From contig SKKC01000132.1 of the NCBI GenBank assembly GCA_007121695.1, positions 1-7,407 on the forward strand: DNA of 7,407 nt, read 5' to 3'. The DNA comes from Spirochaetales bacterium. Lineage in GTDB: Bacteria > Spirochaetota > Spirochaetia > DSM-27196 > SKKC01. The position numbers and the translations under genes are program-made. Shown here piece by piece: positions 1 to 6,470 of this stretch. Every line of letters begins with the position of its first letter. Within the stretch, counting starts at the first letter, position 1. Below the pieces are notes generated by a model. The model had not been told where the DNA came from and made no database searches. It saw only the letters and a list, made by a program, of their open reading frames with translations.

Positions 1-260
1 CACGCCTTGTGCAGGTGGTCGATGACCCAGGTGAGGTGCTTTCGATCTGTGGTGAGGCGGCGGCAGACCCGGACCTTGTCCCGTTTTTTATCGGGCTCGG
101 GATACGAAGACTCTCTGTAGAGCCCCGGCTGGTTCCAAAAGTAAAGCGACAGCTTGCGACCATTACGGTCGATGCGGCCCGGGAGCGGGCAGCAGAGCTT
201 CTTTCATGCTCGACACTTACCGCAATACGCGAGGTTCTCAACCGGGGCGGAGAGAGGTAA
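1..260 (+). CDS. ptsI: Phosphoenolpyruvate-protein phosphotransferase (PTS enzyme I), C-terminal fragment
   Basis: Enzyme I autophosphorylates with PEP and passes the phosphate to HPr in the cytoplasm. Only the last 85 residues are in the window (reading frame begins at base 3; TAA at 258-260); the gene continues off the left edge. The PEP-utilising signature CGEAAADP is clear, with the family's active-site Cys codon at 48-50. It is followed by FIGLGIRRLSVEP and a VPKVK segment matching the enzyme I C-terminus (E. coli: LLGMGLDEFSMS...IPRIK). Pyruvate phosphate dikinase shares the CGE signature but ends soon after it. The further ~45 residues here, with the pattern DAARERAAELL...TAIREVL, fit enzyme I better. 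The GTG at 9-11 is internal, not a start, because the frame is open to the edge and homology extends upstream. trmB follows with no gap, suggesting co-transcription. Whether this PTS transports sugar or is regulatory cannot be told from the fragment. Confidence 0.88.
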   Translation, partial: RLVQVVDDPGEVLSICGEAAADPDLVPFFIGLGIRRLSVEPRLVPKVKRQLATITVDAARERAAELLSCSTLTAIREVLNRGGER

Positions 261-989
261 GTGGAGGTGGACGAACGTTGGCTGCCCGAGTCTGGCGCGC
301 CGCGAAGTATCAGAAGCTTCGTGGTGCGCCGGGCACGAATGAATCAATCGCACAAGAATGCGCTCCGCGAACATGGCGACAGGTATATCGTTTCCCTGAC
401 GGACATCGCCGGGAGCCCTCTGAAACAGTTTCCCGACACCTGCGGACCGAGAGCAGGCGGGCGCCTGCTTCTGGAAATAGGCTTCGGAATGGGTCATGCG
501 ACAGCCGACCTTGCGGCAGCCCGACCGACTGATGCGTATATTGGTGTCGAAGTGTATCCGCCTGGTGTCGCCCGCCTTATTGGTGATCTCGAGGAGCGGG
601 AGATAGATAACGTTCGGATCGTCCGCACCGACGCCGTCGATGTGATTGCCTCGTGGAGCGACGAGTGGCCTGTCGACGGAATACACGTCTTCTTTCCCGA
701 TCCATGGCCCAAGAAACGGCACCACAAGCGTCGACTGATACAACCGTCCTTCCTTGAGAGCGTGCATCGCATTCTTCGCGAGAACGGATATCTGTATCTG
801 GTGACCGACTGGGAAGACTATGCCCGGCACATGAAAGAGGTGACCGCCGGGTTTGGGGGGTTCGTGATCGAGGATGCCGATCCCGATGGATACTCGCGTC
901 CGAGGGACTGGCGACCGACCACCGCATTCGAGCGCAAGGGGTTATCCAGGGGACATGCGATCCGGGAACTTTTTCTGAGAAAACGATAG
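261..989 (+). CDS. trmB: tRNA (guanine-N7-)-methyltransferase TrmB
   Basis: TrmB uses S-adenosylmethionine to methylate N7 of G46 in the variable loop of many tRNAs. The 242-residue protein has every family landmark: RSFVVRR near residue 18, SAM-binding LEIGFGMG at 71-78, GVEV with the ribose-binding acidic residue at 95-98, FFPDPWPKKRHHKRR at 144-158 (the TrmB/Trm8 signature), TDWEDYA at 182-188 and RPTTAFERKG at 218-227. The length is typical. The GTG at 261 sits directly after the ptsI stop, with GGAG at 249-252 eight bases upstream. A second GTG at 267 is equally well placed relative to AGAGG at 253-257, so the true start may be six bases later. ATG 339 is too late, because it would remove the conserved RSF segment. 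Tight abutment to ptsI implies an operon with probable translational coupling; no separate promoter was seen. A hairpin follows the stop. Confidence 0.95.
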   Translation: MEVDERWLPESGAPRSIRSFVVRRARMNQSHKNALREHGDRYIVSLTDIAGSPLKQFPDTCGPRAGGRLLLEIGFGMGHATADLAAARPTDAYIGVEVYPPGVARLIGDLEEREIDNVRIVRTDAVDVIASWSDEWPVDGIHVFFPDPWPKKRHHKRRLIQPSFLESVHRILRENGYLYLVTDWEDYARHMKEVTAGFGGFVIEDADPDGYSRPRDWRPTTAFERKGLSRGHAIRELFLRKR

Positions 990-991
990 CC

Positions 992-1020
992 GCTGCCCGC
1001 GCATGCACGCGACGGGCAGC
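992..1020. terminator. Hairpin between convergent trmB and EF-G II genes, possible bidirectional terminator
   Basis: GCTGCCCG at 992-999 pairs perfectly with CGGGCAGC at 1013-1020 (8 GC-rich base pairs, 13-base loop). It begins 2 bases after the trmB stop and lies 15 bases beyond the EF-G II stop. There is no T-run on the trmB side. On the opposite strand a short TTTT lies about 10 bases past the stem. It is therefore a plausible shared 3' end but a weak classical intrinsic terminator. Confidence 0.6.
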
Positions 1021-1035
1021 CGCCTGTGACACCTG

Positions 1036-3114
1036 TTATTCTGCGTCCTGCTGTTCTTTCGCCTGACGGATCACATCCTCGGCGACCTTGCCCGAGATCG
1101 GGTCGTAGTGATCGAAGCTCAACTCGAAACTACCGGTGCCGCTTGTAATTGATCGAAGGTCGATCGCGTAGCGAAGGAGCTCCGCCTGCGGAACGAGCGC
1201 AATGACCTCCATGATTCCGCCACCAAGGCTTTCCTGTCCCTGAACGCGTCCTCTGCGAGTCGACAGGTCGCTCAGCACATCGCCGAGATACTGTTCCTCC
1301 ACGAAGACAAGCAGTTTCATGACCGGTTCGAGCAGGGCAGGCCCGGCTTTCTGAGCTGCTTCGCGAAGCGCGCCTTTCGAGGCGAGCTTGAAAGCCATTT
1401 CAGACGAGTCAACCGGGTGCTCTTTCCCGTCGACCAGCGTTACGCCTATGTCTACGGCCGGGAATCCAGCGATAAAGCCTTCGTCCATTGCCTCGTGAAG
1501 ACCTTTCTCTATGCCCGGGATATATCCCTTACTGACTGCCATACCTCGAATCGCGTTCTCGAACGAGTACTGAGCACCGCGCTCAAGCGGCTTTATCTGT
1601 ATCGAGACCTCTCCAAACTGTCCGTGACCGCCAGACTGTTTCTTGTGCCTGTACAAGGCCTCGGCAGGTTTCGTGATTGTCTCACGATACGCAATACGTG
1701 GAATGCGTGTAGTTACGTCTATCTTCTGCGTTTCTTTTATGTGGTCGAGAACCTGATTGATGTGCAGTTCACCCATGCCCGCGAGCACGGTTTCCTTCGT
1801 TTCTGCGTTGAAACTCAGTTGCAGCGTCTTGTCTTCCTCGGTAATCCTGTTCAGACCGGCTGCGAGTTTATCTTCGTCTTTTTTGCTTTCCGCCTCTATC
1901 GCGACCGCGTATACCGGCTGCGGCAGGGCAAGCGGTTTGTAATGTACGACGTGGCCGTGCGAACACAGCGTGTCGTTGGTATGGACACTCTGAAGCTTGG
2001 CAAGAATACCGATATCGCCAGCCGACAGTGAATCGACCTCTTCGAGTTTTTTCCCGAGGGCATGATAAATCTTGCTTGCCCGCTCTTTCTTGTTTTCACG
2101 CGGATTGTACAGTTCGCTATCGTGCGAAAGACTGCCGGTAACAACCTTGAAATAGCTCAGCTTTCCGCTGAACTGGTCAATACTCGTCTTGAAACTGAAC
2201 CCGCTGAACTCACCTTCCGTGCTGATCGATACCATGATTTCAGCGTCATCGTTATCGTGGGCGACCTCGGCCATACCAGCCGGGGAGGGAGCAGCAGTCA
2301 CGAGGAAATCCAGAAGCGCTGCCAGACCGCTGCCCAGTAACGCCGCAGTGCTGAGCACTGGAACGACCTTGTTCTCGCGAAGACCTTCTGTAATGCCGCG
2401 GCGCACCTCTTCCGTGGAGAGGCTTTCCTCCATGATGTACTTTTCCGTCAGCTCGTCGTCGCCCTCGGCGGCGGCTTCGATCATGAGTGGCCGATACATG
2501 TCTACGACTGACTGCATGTCGGCTGTCAGCTCTGAACCGCTTTCTGTGTTTCCGGCACCAGGTGCGGCGTAAAATTTCATTTCGATAAGATCGATGACAC
2601 CTGAAAACGCACTGCCGCTGCCAACCGGCACTACAACAGGCACAATCGGCTTGTCGAAACGTTCACGCAGATCGTCCAGGACGGCGCTAAAGTCGGCACG
2701 CTCCTGTTCCATCTTCGTTACACACACGATTCGCGGCTTGTTTCTGCCGTCCAGTCGTCTCCACAACTTGATCGTCTCGATCTGCACGCCAGACCGACTA
2801 TCCACCGCCATGACGCAGCTATCGGCAGCCCTGAACGAGGCCACCACTTCACCAATGTAATCCGAGGTTCCGGGAGTATCGAGCACGTTGATCTTGTGGT
2901 CTTTCCACTGCAAGTCCGCAAGCGCCGTGTGTATACTCGAGCCGGCCTTTTTTTCGTCGTCAGTATAATCGCTGACCGTCTTTCCACTCTCGACCGCTTC
3001 CGGTGCCGAAATGCGGCCGCCGGCGAACAGAAGATGCTCCGTTAAAGTCGTCTTCCCCGTGAAGCCGTGCCCGGCAATGGCGATATTGCGAATTGATTCT
3101 GTCTGCACACCCAT
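1036..3114 (-). CDS. Elongation factor G-like translational GTPase, EF-G II type, with altered G motifs
   Basis: EF-G family protein of 692 residues, close to the usual ~690-700, with all five domains apparent. Positions count from the ATG at 3112-3114. The P-loop GHGFTGKT is at 15-22. Switch I reads SSIHTA at 59-64 instead of RGITI. G3 reads DTPGTSDY from 79, so the catalytic His of DTPGH is Thr83. G4 reads TKME at 133-136 instead of NKMD. Domain IV keeps translocase hallmarks: SGGHGQFGEV at 494-503 and HPVDSSEMAF from His566, the equivalent of E. coli His583. This mix resembles the poorly understood EF-G II subfamily, which often departs from DTPGH. The start is set by AAGGAG six bases before the ATG; an upstream TTG at 3120 touches that Shine-Dalgarno site and is unlikely. 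It lies downstream of the EF-G2 gene in the same direction but has its own strong promoter. The family assignment is solid; role and GTPase activity are inference. Confidence 0.9.
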   Translation of the reverse strand: MGVQTESIRNIAIAGHGFTGKTTLTEHLLFAGGRISAPEAVESGKTVSDYTDDEKKAGSSIHTALADLQWKDHKINVLDTPGTSDYIGEVVASFRAADSCVMAVDSRSGVQIETIKLWRRLDGRNKPRIVCVTKMEQERADFSAVLDDLRERFDKPIVPVVVPVGSGSAFSGVIDLIEMKFYAAPGAGNTESGSELTADMQSVVDMYRPLMIEAAAEGDDELTEKYIMEESLSTEEVRRGITEGLRENKVVPVLSTAALLGSGLAALLDFLVTAAPSPAGMAEVAHDNDDAEIMVSISTEGEFSGFSFKTSIDQFSGKLSYFKVVTGSLSHDSELYNPRENKKERASKIYHALGKKLEEVDSLSAGDIGILAKLQSVHTNDTLCSHGHVVHYKPLALPQPVYAVAIEAESKKDEDKLAAGLNRITEEDKTLQLSFNAETKETVLAGMGELHINQVLDHIKETQKIDVTTRIPRIAYRETITKPAEALYRHKKQSGGHGQFGEVSIQIKPLERGAQYSFENAIRGMAVSKGYIPGIEKGLHEAMDEGFIAGFPAVDIGVTLVDGKEHPVDSSEMAFKLASKGALREAAQKAGPALLEPVMKLLVFVEEQYLGDVLSDLSTRRGRVQGQESLGGGIMEVIALVPQAELLRYAIDLRSITSGTGSFELSFDHYDPISGKVAEDVIRQAKEQQDAE

Positions 3115-3120
3115 AAGCAA

Positions 3121-3126
3121 CTCCTT
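3121..3126 (-). promoter_or_regulatory. Shine-Dalgarno site that fixes the EF-G II start
   Basis: On the minus strand this reads AAGGAG. It is six bases from the ATG at 3112-3114 and zero bases from the in-frame TTG at 3118-3120, so translation should begin at the ATG. Confidence 0.8.
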
Positions 3127-3153
3127 GGATTAACATGGTACTGCGTGTAGCGA

Positions 3154-3183
3154 ATTGTAGGGGCCGATCTTTCGTGCTGTCAA
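3154..3183 (-). promoter_or_regulatory. Strong sigma70-type promoter for the EF-G II gene
   Basis: On the minus strand, TTGACA (3178-3183, six of six to consensus) is followed after 18 bases by TACAAT (3154-3159, five of six). Transcription should begin near 3147, leaving a leader of about 33 bases that includes the AAGGAG site. The promoter lies wholly in the gap between the two EF-G genes, so the downstream gene can be expressed apart from the upstream one. No convincing terminator for the upstream EF-G gene was found in the gap, so read-through remains possible. Confidence 0.75.
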
Positions 3184-3205
3184 CGAAGGATAGTATGCCC
3201 TCAAC

Positions 3206-5242
3206 TCAGGAAGTACTGCTTTTCTTCTCGAAGTGGCTGAACTCCATGGCATACGTCGCCCGCCCCTGACTGACGCTTCTGAGCGCGGTCGAGTACCCGA
3301 ACATTGCGGCCAGCGGTGCGCTTGCGCGAATGTGTTCCACTGCAGGTTTGCTCTCAACGCTGTTTACGATGCCACCGCGCATGGTAATTCCCTGAATGAC
3401 TTCTCCCATGAACTCGTTCGGACTCATGACGTCGACCTTCATGATGGGCTCAAGAAGCAGCGGGCCAGCCTTGGTGCACGCCGCGTCGAGGCACATTGCA
3501 CCGCACGCTTCGTACGCGAATGGCGTCGCCGTAGCCTCGTCGTACGCGGCACCCGTCAAAATCACCTTGATATCGATGGCGGGGTAACCGACCGCGATTC
3601 CCGATGCGAGACTTCCCTCCACACCACGACGTACTGCTTCCTGAAACTCTTTCGGAAGGACGTGTTCGGGCACGAGCGACTCGAAGCTGTTTCCCTCGCC
3701 TCGTGTCTGCGGTTCTACCGACAGCGTGACAGTCGCCACGTTTTCCTTCCCTGCGAGAACACGTTCGAATACCTCGGTGTGTTCGGCTCGTGAGGCGATG
3801 CTTTCCCGGTACGTTACCTGCGGGCGTCCGATTCGCGCTTCCAGGCCGTAGTCTTTCACGATGCGGGTCACAAGCACATCAAGATGGAGTTCCCCCATGC
3901 CGCTTATTATCAGTTCGCCGGTATCCGAGTCCTCCCGAGCGGTAAAGGTGGGGTCTTCGAGCGCCAGTTGTTCGAGAATCTGTTTTAGCCGGTCGCGGTC
4001 GCTGAGCGTTTTTGGTTCGATTGCAACCGAGATAACCGGCTCGGGAAAATGCATCCGTTCCAGAATGACCTGCTTTGCCTCGGTCCCGATGGTATCGCCG
4101 GTCTGAGCAAACTTCATGCCCACGACAACGGCTATATCGCCAGCCTCTATGGTCTGCAGCTGTTCACTGCGGGCTGCGTGCATACGCAACAGGCGGTTTA
4201 CCCGCTCCTTTTTCTTCTTGTCGATGTTCATGACCGCGCTCCCGGCCTTGAACGATCCGGAGTAGACCCGAATGAAACACAGCAGACCCGCTTCCCGGTC
4301 CGTCTGTATCTTGAAGATCAGCGCAAGCGGCGGCCCGTCTGCGCTCCGTTCCACCGGGACTTCTTCTTCGGTTTTGGCGTGATGACCGACAATGGGCGGC
4401 AGTTCCTCGGGTGCGGGGAGAAAGTTAATTACCCCGTCGAGCAGTGGCTGTACCCCCATGTTTCGAAGCGACGCACCGCAATACACCGGGACGATTTCGC
4501 GCGCGATGGTCGCAGTCCGCAGTACGGCTATAAGGTCGTCCAGCGGGACATCTCCGGTTTCCAGATACACTTCGGTCAACTCATCCGAGTAGGTGGTGAT
4601 GTCGTCGAGAAGTTTCTCCCGCCACGTGGAGGCAAGCTCTTCGTTTTCCGCCGTAATGGGCTGTTTGGTCATCTCGAAGCCCAGGCTCTCCGGGTCCCAG
4701 TGAATTTCTTCCATGGCCAGCAGGTCAATTACACCGGTAAAGGTATCTTCCCGGCCGATGGGAACCTGCACGGCGACCGGATGCGCGCCGAGTTTGCCGC
4801 GGATGTCTGCGAGAACGCTTTCAAAGTCCGCTCCGACACGATCCATTTTGTTTACGTACGCGATACGTGGCACCTCGTAGGTGTCTGCCTGCCGCCAGAC
4901 TGTTTCGCTCTGTGGCTCGACACCTCCGACCGCGTCAAACACGGCCACCGCTCCGTCAAGTACGCGAAGGCTGCGCTCGACTTCGGCGGTAAAATCGACA
5001 TGCCCCGGTGTGTCTATGATGTTTATCTGGTGATCCTTCCAGAAGCAGGTCGTGGCTGCACTGGTGATCGTGATTCCTCGGTCCTGTTCCTGTTCCATCC
5101 AGTCCATGACGGCGCTGCCCTGATCGACTTCGCCGATCCGGTGGCTCTTACCGGTATAAAACAGAATGCGTTCGGTCGTCGTTGTCTTGCCCGCGTCTAT
5201 GTGGGCCATGATTCCAATATTTCGTCGTTTTGTTACGTTCAT
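3206..5242 (-). CDS. fusB: Elongation factor G paralogue of EF-G2/spdEFG2 type (likely ribosome recycling)
   Basis: 678-residue EF-G family GTPase with an intact G domain: AHIDAGKT 13-20, RGITI 55-59, DTPGHVDF 77-84, NKMD 131-134 and GAS 256-258 as G5. Domain IV departs from translocases. The SGGxGQ(Y/F)G motif is absent, with RVLAGKENVATV at 494-505 in its place. The tip loop reads GAAYDEATATPFAY (564-577), which aligns without gaps to the DGSYHDVDSSELAF type, so the key His583 position is Asp568. Human mitochondrial EF-G2 has a similar loss, and Borrelia burgdorferi EF-G2, of similar length (about 670 residues), has been reported to act in ribosome recycling with RRF and not in translocation. 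By analogy this protein probably splits post-termination ribosomes in the cytoplasm. The ATG at 5240-5242 has GGAG five bases upstream. A classical fusA would explain the G domain but not domain IV. The symbol fusB follows spirochaete usage and is tentative. Confidence 0.92.
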   Translation of the reverse strand: MNVTKRRNIGIMAHIDAGKTTTTERILFYTGKSHRIGEVDQGSAVMDWMEQEQDRGITITSAATTCFWKDHQINIIDTPGHVDFTAEVERSLRVLDGAVAVFDAVGGVEPQSETVWRQADTYEVPRIAYVNKMDRVGADFESVLADIRGKLGAHPVAVQVPIGREDTFTGVIDLLAMEEIHWDPESLGFEMTKQPITAENEELASTWREKLLDDITTYSDELTEVYLETGDVPLDDLIAVLRTATIAREIVPVYCGASLRNMGVQPLLDGVINFLPAPEELPPIVGHHAKTEEEVPVERSADGPPLALIFKIQTDREAGLLCFIRVYSGSFKAGSAVMNIDKKKKERVNRLLRMHAARSEQLQTIEAGDIAVVVGMKFAQTGDTIGTEAKQVILERMHFPEPVISVAIEPKTLSDRDRLKQILEQLALEDPTFTAREDSDTGELIISGMGELHLDVLVTRIVKDYGLEARIGRPQVTYRESIASRAEHTEVFERVLAGKENVATVTLSVEPQTRGEGNSFESLVPEHVLPKEFQEAVRRGVEGSLASGIAVGYPAIDIKVILTGAAYDEATATPFAYEACGAMCLDAACTKAGPLLLEPIMKVDVMSPNEFMGEVIQGITMRGGIVNSVESKPAVEHIRASAPLAAMFGYSTALRSVSQGRATYAMEFSHFEKKSSTS

Positions 5243-5269
5243 GCGTGCTCCATGTTGAGGGGAGACTCT

Positions 5270-5298
5270 ATCATAGAAGGAAGGTGCTTGACATCTGT
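5270..5298 (-). promoter_or_regulatory. Weak candidate promoter for the EF-G2 gene
   Basis: On the minus strand TATGAT (5270-5275) matches the -10 consensus at five of six positions and lies about 28 bases before the EF-G2 start codon. The hexamer 17 bases further upstream (ACAGAT) is a poor -35 and partly overlaps the -35 of the opposing tRNA promoter. Only the -10 is suggestive. Confidence 0.3.
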
Positions 5299-5315
5299 AC
5301 GGGGCGATTGATACT
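5288..5315 (+). promoter_or_regulatory. Promoter for tRNA-Val
   Basis: TTGACA at 5288-5293 is a perfect -35. GATACT at 5310-5315 is a four-of-six -10 with 16-base spacing; TACTGT at 5312-5317, with 18-base spacing, is an alternative. Transcription would begin near 5322, about 13 bases before the mature tRNA. The bases after the -10 are fairly GC-rich, as is common for stringently controlled stable-RNA promoters; that regulatory reading is inference. Confidence 0.65.
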
Positions 5316-5334
5316 GTACGCTCCGTTAGAAAAC

Positions 5335-5406
5335 GGGCGCTTAGCTCAGTGGGAGAGCGCCTGCCTTACAAGCAGGATGTCACTGGTTCAAATCCAGTAG
5401 TGCCCA
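5335..5406 (+). tRNA. tRNA-Val (anticodon UAC)
   Basis: A full cloverleaf can be drawn. The acceptor stem 5335-5341 pairs with 5399-5405 (seven pairs, one G-U), with discriminator A at 5406. The D stem is GCTC/GAGC around AGTGGGA. The anticodon stem is CCTGC/GCAGG around CTTACAA, giving anticodon TAC at 5367-5369, which reads GUA valine codons. A five-base variable loop is followed by T stem ACTGG/CCAGT around TTCAAAT. The 3' CCA is not encoded (GTT follows), so a nucleotidyltransferase must add it. No intron or mismatched stem is seen. The gene diverges from EF-G2 and converges on the kinase-like gene. Confidence 0.97.
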
Positions 5407-5407
5407 G

Positions 5408-5413
5408 TTTTTT
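5408..5413 (+). terminator. T-run after the tRNA, probable transcription end
   Basis: Six consecutive T residues begin two bases after the discriminator base. The acceptor and T stems of the tRNA could act as the preceding GC-rich hairpin. The run overlaps the stop codon of the opposing kinase-like gene (5412-5414), so the two 3' ends share bases. Confidence 0.45.
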
Positions 5414-6461
5414 ATTCTACCTCAAGTATTTTCTTCATGTGACGTACCGTAAGTTCTCCCATGCCCTTTACCGCTGCGAACGAGTCGTCGTGGTGATACC
5501 GGGCGAGTTTCGCGCCAAGTCTGGCGATCCGGTCGGGAGTCGACAACACATCGGCTGTCATGCATTCCATAAGCGCGTCAAATCGCTGTCGTGCGACGTT
5601 CAGGCGTCTGCGAATGAGACTTCGTTCTTCACGCTGGTACTGTCGTATGGTCTTCTGCGGCAGCAGCTTCCAGACCATGTCGACTGCCTTCTTGTTCTCC
5701 GGGTAGAACTGGGCAAGGTATATTTTCAGATCACCCTCGAAACTCTGCTGATCGAAGTCTATCGCACGGATCCGGTACTGGCGCATGTCGAAGTCTTCCG
5801 TCAGCACAACAACGAAGTTGTATGCACGCATGTCGCCAAGCAGCTTTACAAAGCAGCGTTCGTTGAACTTCACGAATTCCTTCGCGAAGCGCGTCAGCGC
5901 GCGCGGATCGTCCGGGAAACGTTCCTCGAGGAATACGTCGCCGGGAATGCCGCTGATGTGCTCCTCAATGAGCGTTGATTCGTGAACCAGAAAGTTAATT
6001 CGGTTCGGTGCGAGGATGTGCTCGAGCTCAAGACCGTAGGCTCGCGAGGCGTCGGTGTTCTTGACGTAGTAGTAGTCGTGCACATCGTTGTAACGGTTTA
6101 CGACCTTGATGCGAAACGGCTGCGAGTTTCCGAAACGGCAGAAATCGACGCGTTCGATTGAGAGGTGTTCGGTAAACCCCGGATCCTCCGGTGTCCGCAT
6201 GTAGGCGTAGATCCGCGTGAGTTCCCGATGAATTTCATCAGTCTCGCCTGGAGAGTACAATACCGATTCCCAGTAGCTTTCCTCGCCGTCGGGTGTCTCG
6301 TAGGGGATGCTCTGGGTGAAGCGACGAAGGTCCTCGTACACGACGTCAACGGGGTCATTCCGCTGGTACCGCCGCAGATAGTCGGCAAAGGCGTCGCTGA
6401 CCGGATACCCGGGCTTCTTTTCGCGAATTTCTACCATTCTGGATTCCGGGACTGTTCTCAC
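5412..6461 (-). CDS. Uncharacterised protein with a protein-kinase-like fold signature
   Basis: I do not recognise this family by name. With the start chosen here (GTG at 6459-6461) it has 349 residues. Kinase-fold landmarks occur in the right order: YYYVK with Lys134 (beta-3 lysine), LELEH with Glu145/147 (helix C), hinge-like LIEEHISGIPGD 164-175, a catalytic loop LLGDMRAYNFVV with Asp210 and Asn215 spaced five apart as in HRDxxxxN and HGDxxxxN, then RAIDFDQ with Asp235 in the DFG/DxD place. About 100 N-terminal residues precede this core, and a charged, probably helical tail rich in Arg and Lys follows. No signal peptide or membrane segment is seen, so it is probably cytoplasmic. The start is favoured by GAGGAG nine bases upstream; the frame stays open to ATG 6608, but that codon overlaps the divergent gene's ATG. 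Small-molecule kinase, protein kinase or pseudokinase are all possible. The ORF is secure; its function is inference. Confidence 0.82.
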   Translation of the reverse strand: MRTVPESRMVEIREKKPGYPVSDAFADYLRRYQRNDPVDVVYEDLRRFTQSIPYETPDGEESYWESVLYSPGETDEIHRELTRIYAYMRTPEDPGFTEHLSIERVDFCRFGNSQPFRIKVVNRYNDVHDYYYVKNTDASRAYGLELEHILAPNRINFLVHESTLIEEHISGIPGDVFLEERFPDDPRALTRFAKEFVKFNERCFVKLLGDMRAYNFVVVLTEDFDMRQYRIRAIDFDQQSFEGDLKIYLAQFYPENKKAVDMVWKLLPQKTIRQYQREERSLIRRRLNVARQRFDALMECMTADVLSTPDRIARLGAKLARYHHDDSFAAVKGMGELTVRHMKKILEVE

Positions 6462-6470
6462 AGGTTCTAA

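Noticed and set aside
9..11. GTG as the start of a small 83-residue gene
   Set aside because: The frame is open to the window edge and the product is plainly the C-terminus of enzyme I, so this GTG is an internal valine codon.
204..830. 208-codon open frame on the - strand
   Set aside because: It is antisense to trmB and the end of ptsI, both firmly identified; its translation resembles no family I know.
1417..2031. 204-codon open frame on the + strand
   Set aside because: It lies wholly antisense within the EF-G II gene and has no recognisable motif or suitable ribosome site.
3115..3120. TTG start giving a 694-residue EF-G II protein
   Set aside because: The TTG touches the AAGGAG site with no spacing, whereas the ATG two codons later has ideal spacing.
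5267..5277. Short palindrome TCTATCATAGA as a regulatory operator
   Set aside because: Only five bases per arm, and it overlaps a -10-like TATGAT, which makes such symmetry likely by chance.
4049..5311. 420-codon open frame on the + strand
   Set aside because: It is antisense to the EF-G2 gene, whose protein is unmistakable. It has no recognisable domain and runs through the intergenic promoter region, so it is a codon-bias shadow.
5335..5406. tRNA gene as an integration site for a mobile element
   Set aside because: No integrase, no repeat of the tRNA 3' end and no foreign-looking genes lie nearby in the window.
5349..5978. 209-codon open frame on the + strand
   Set aside because: It begins inside the tRNA-Val gene and is antisense to the kinase-like gene.
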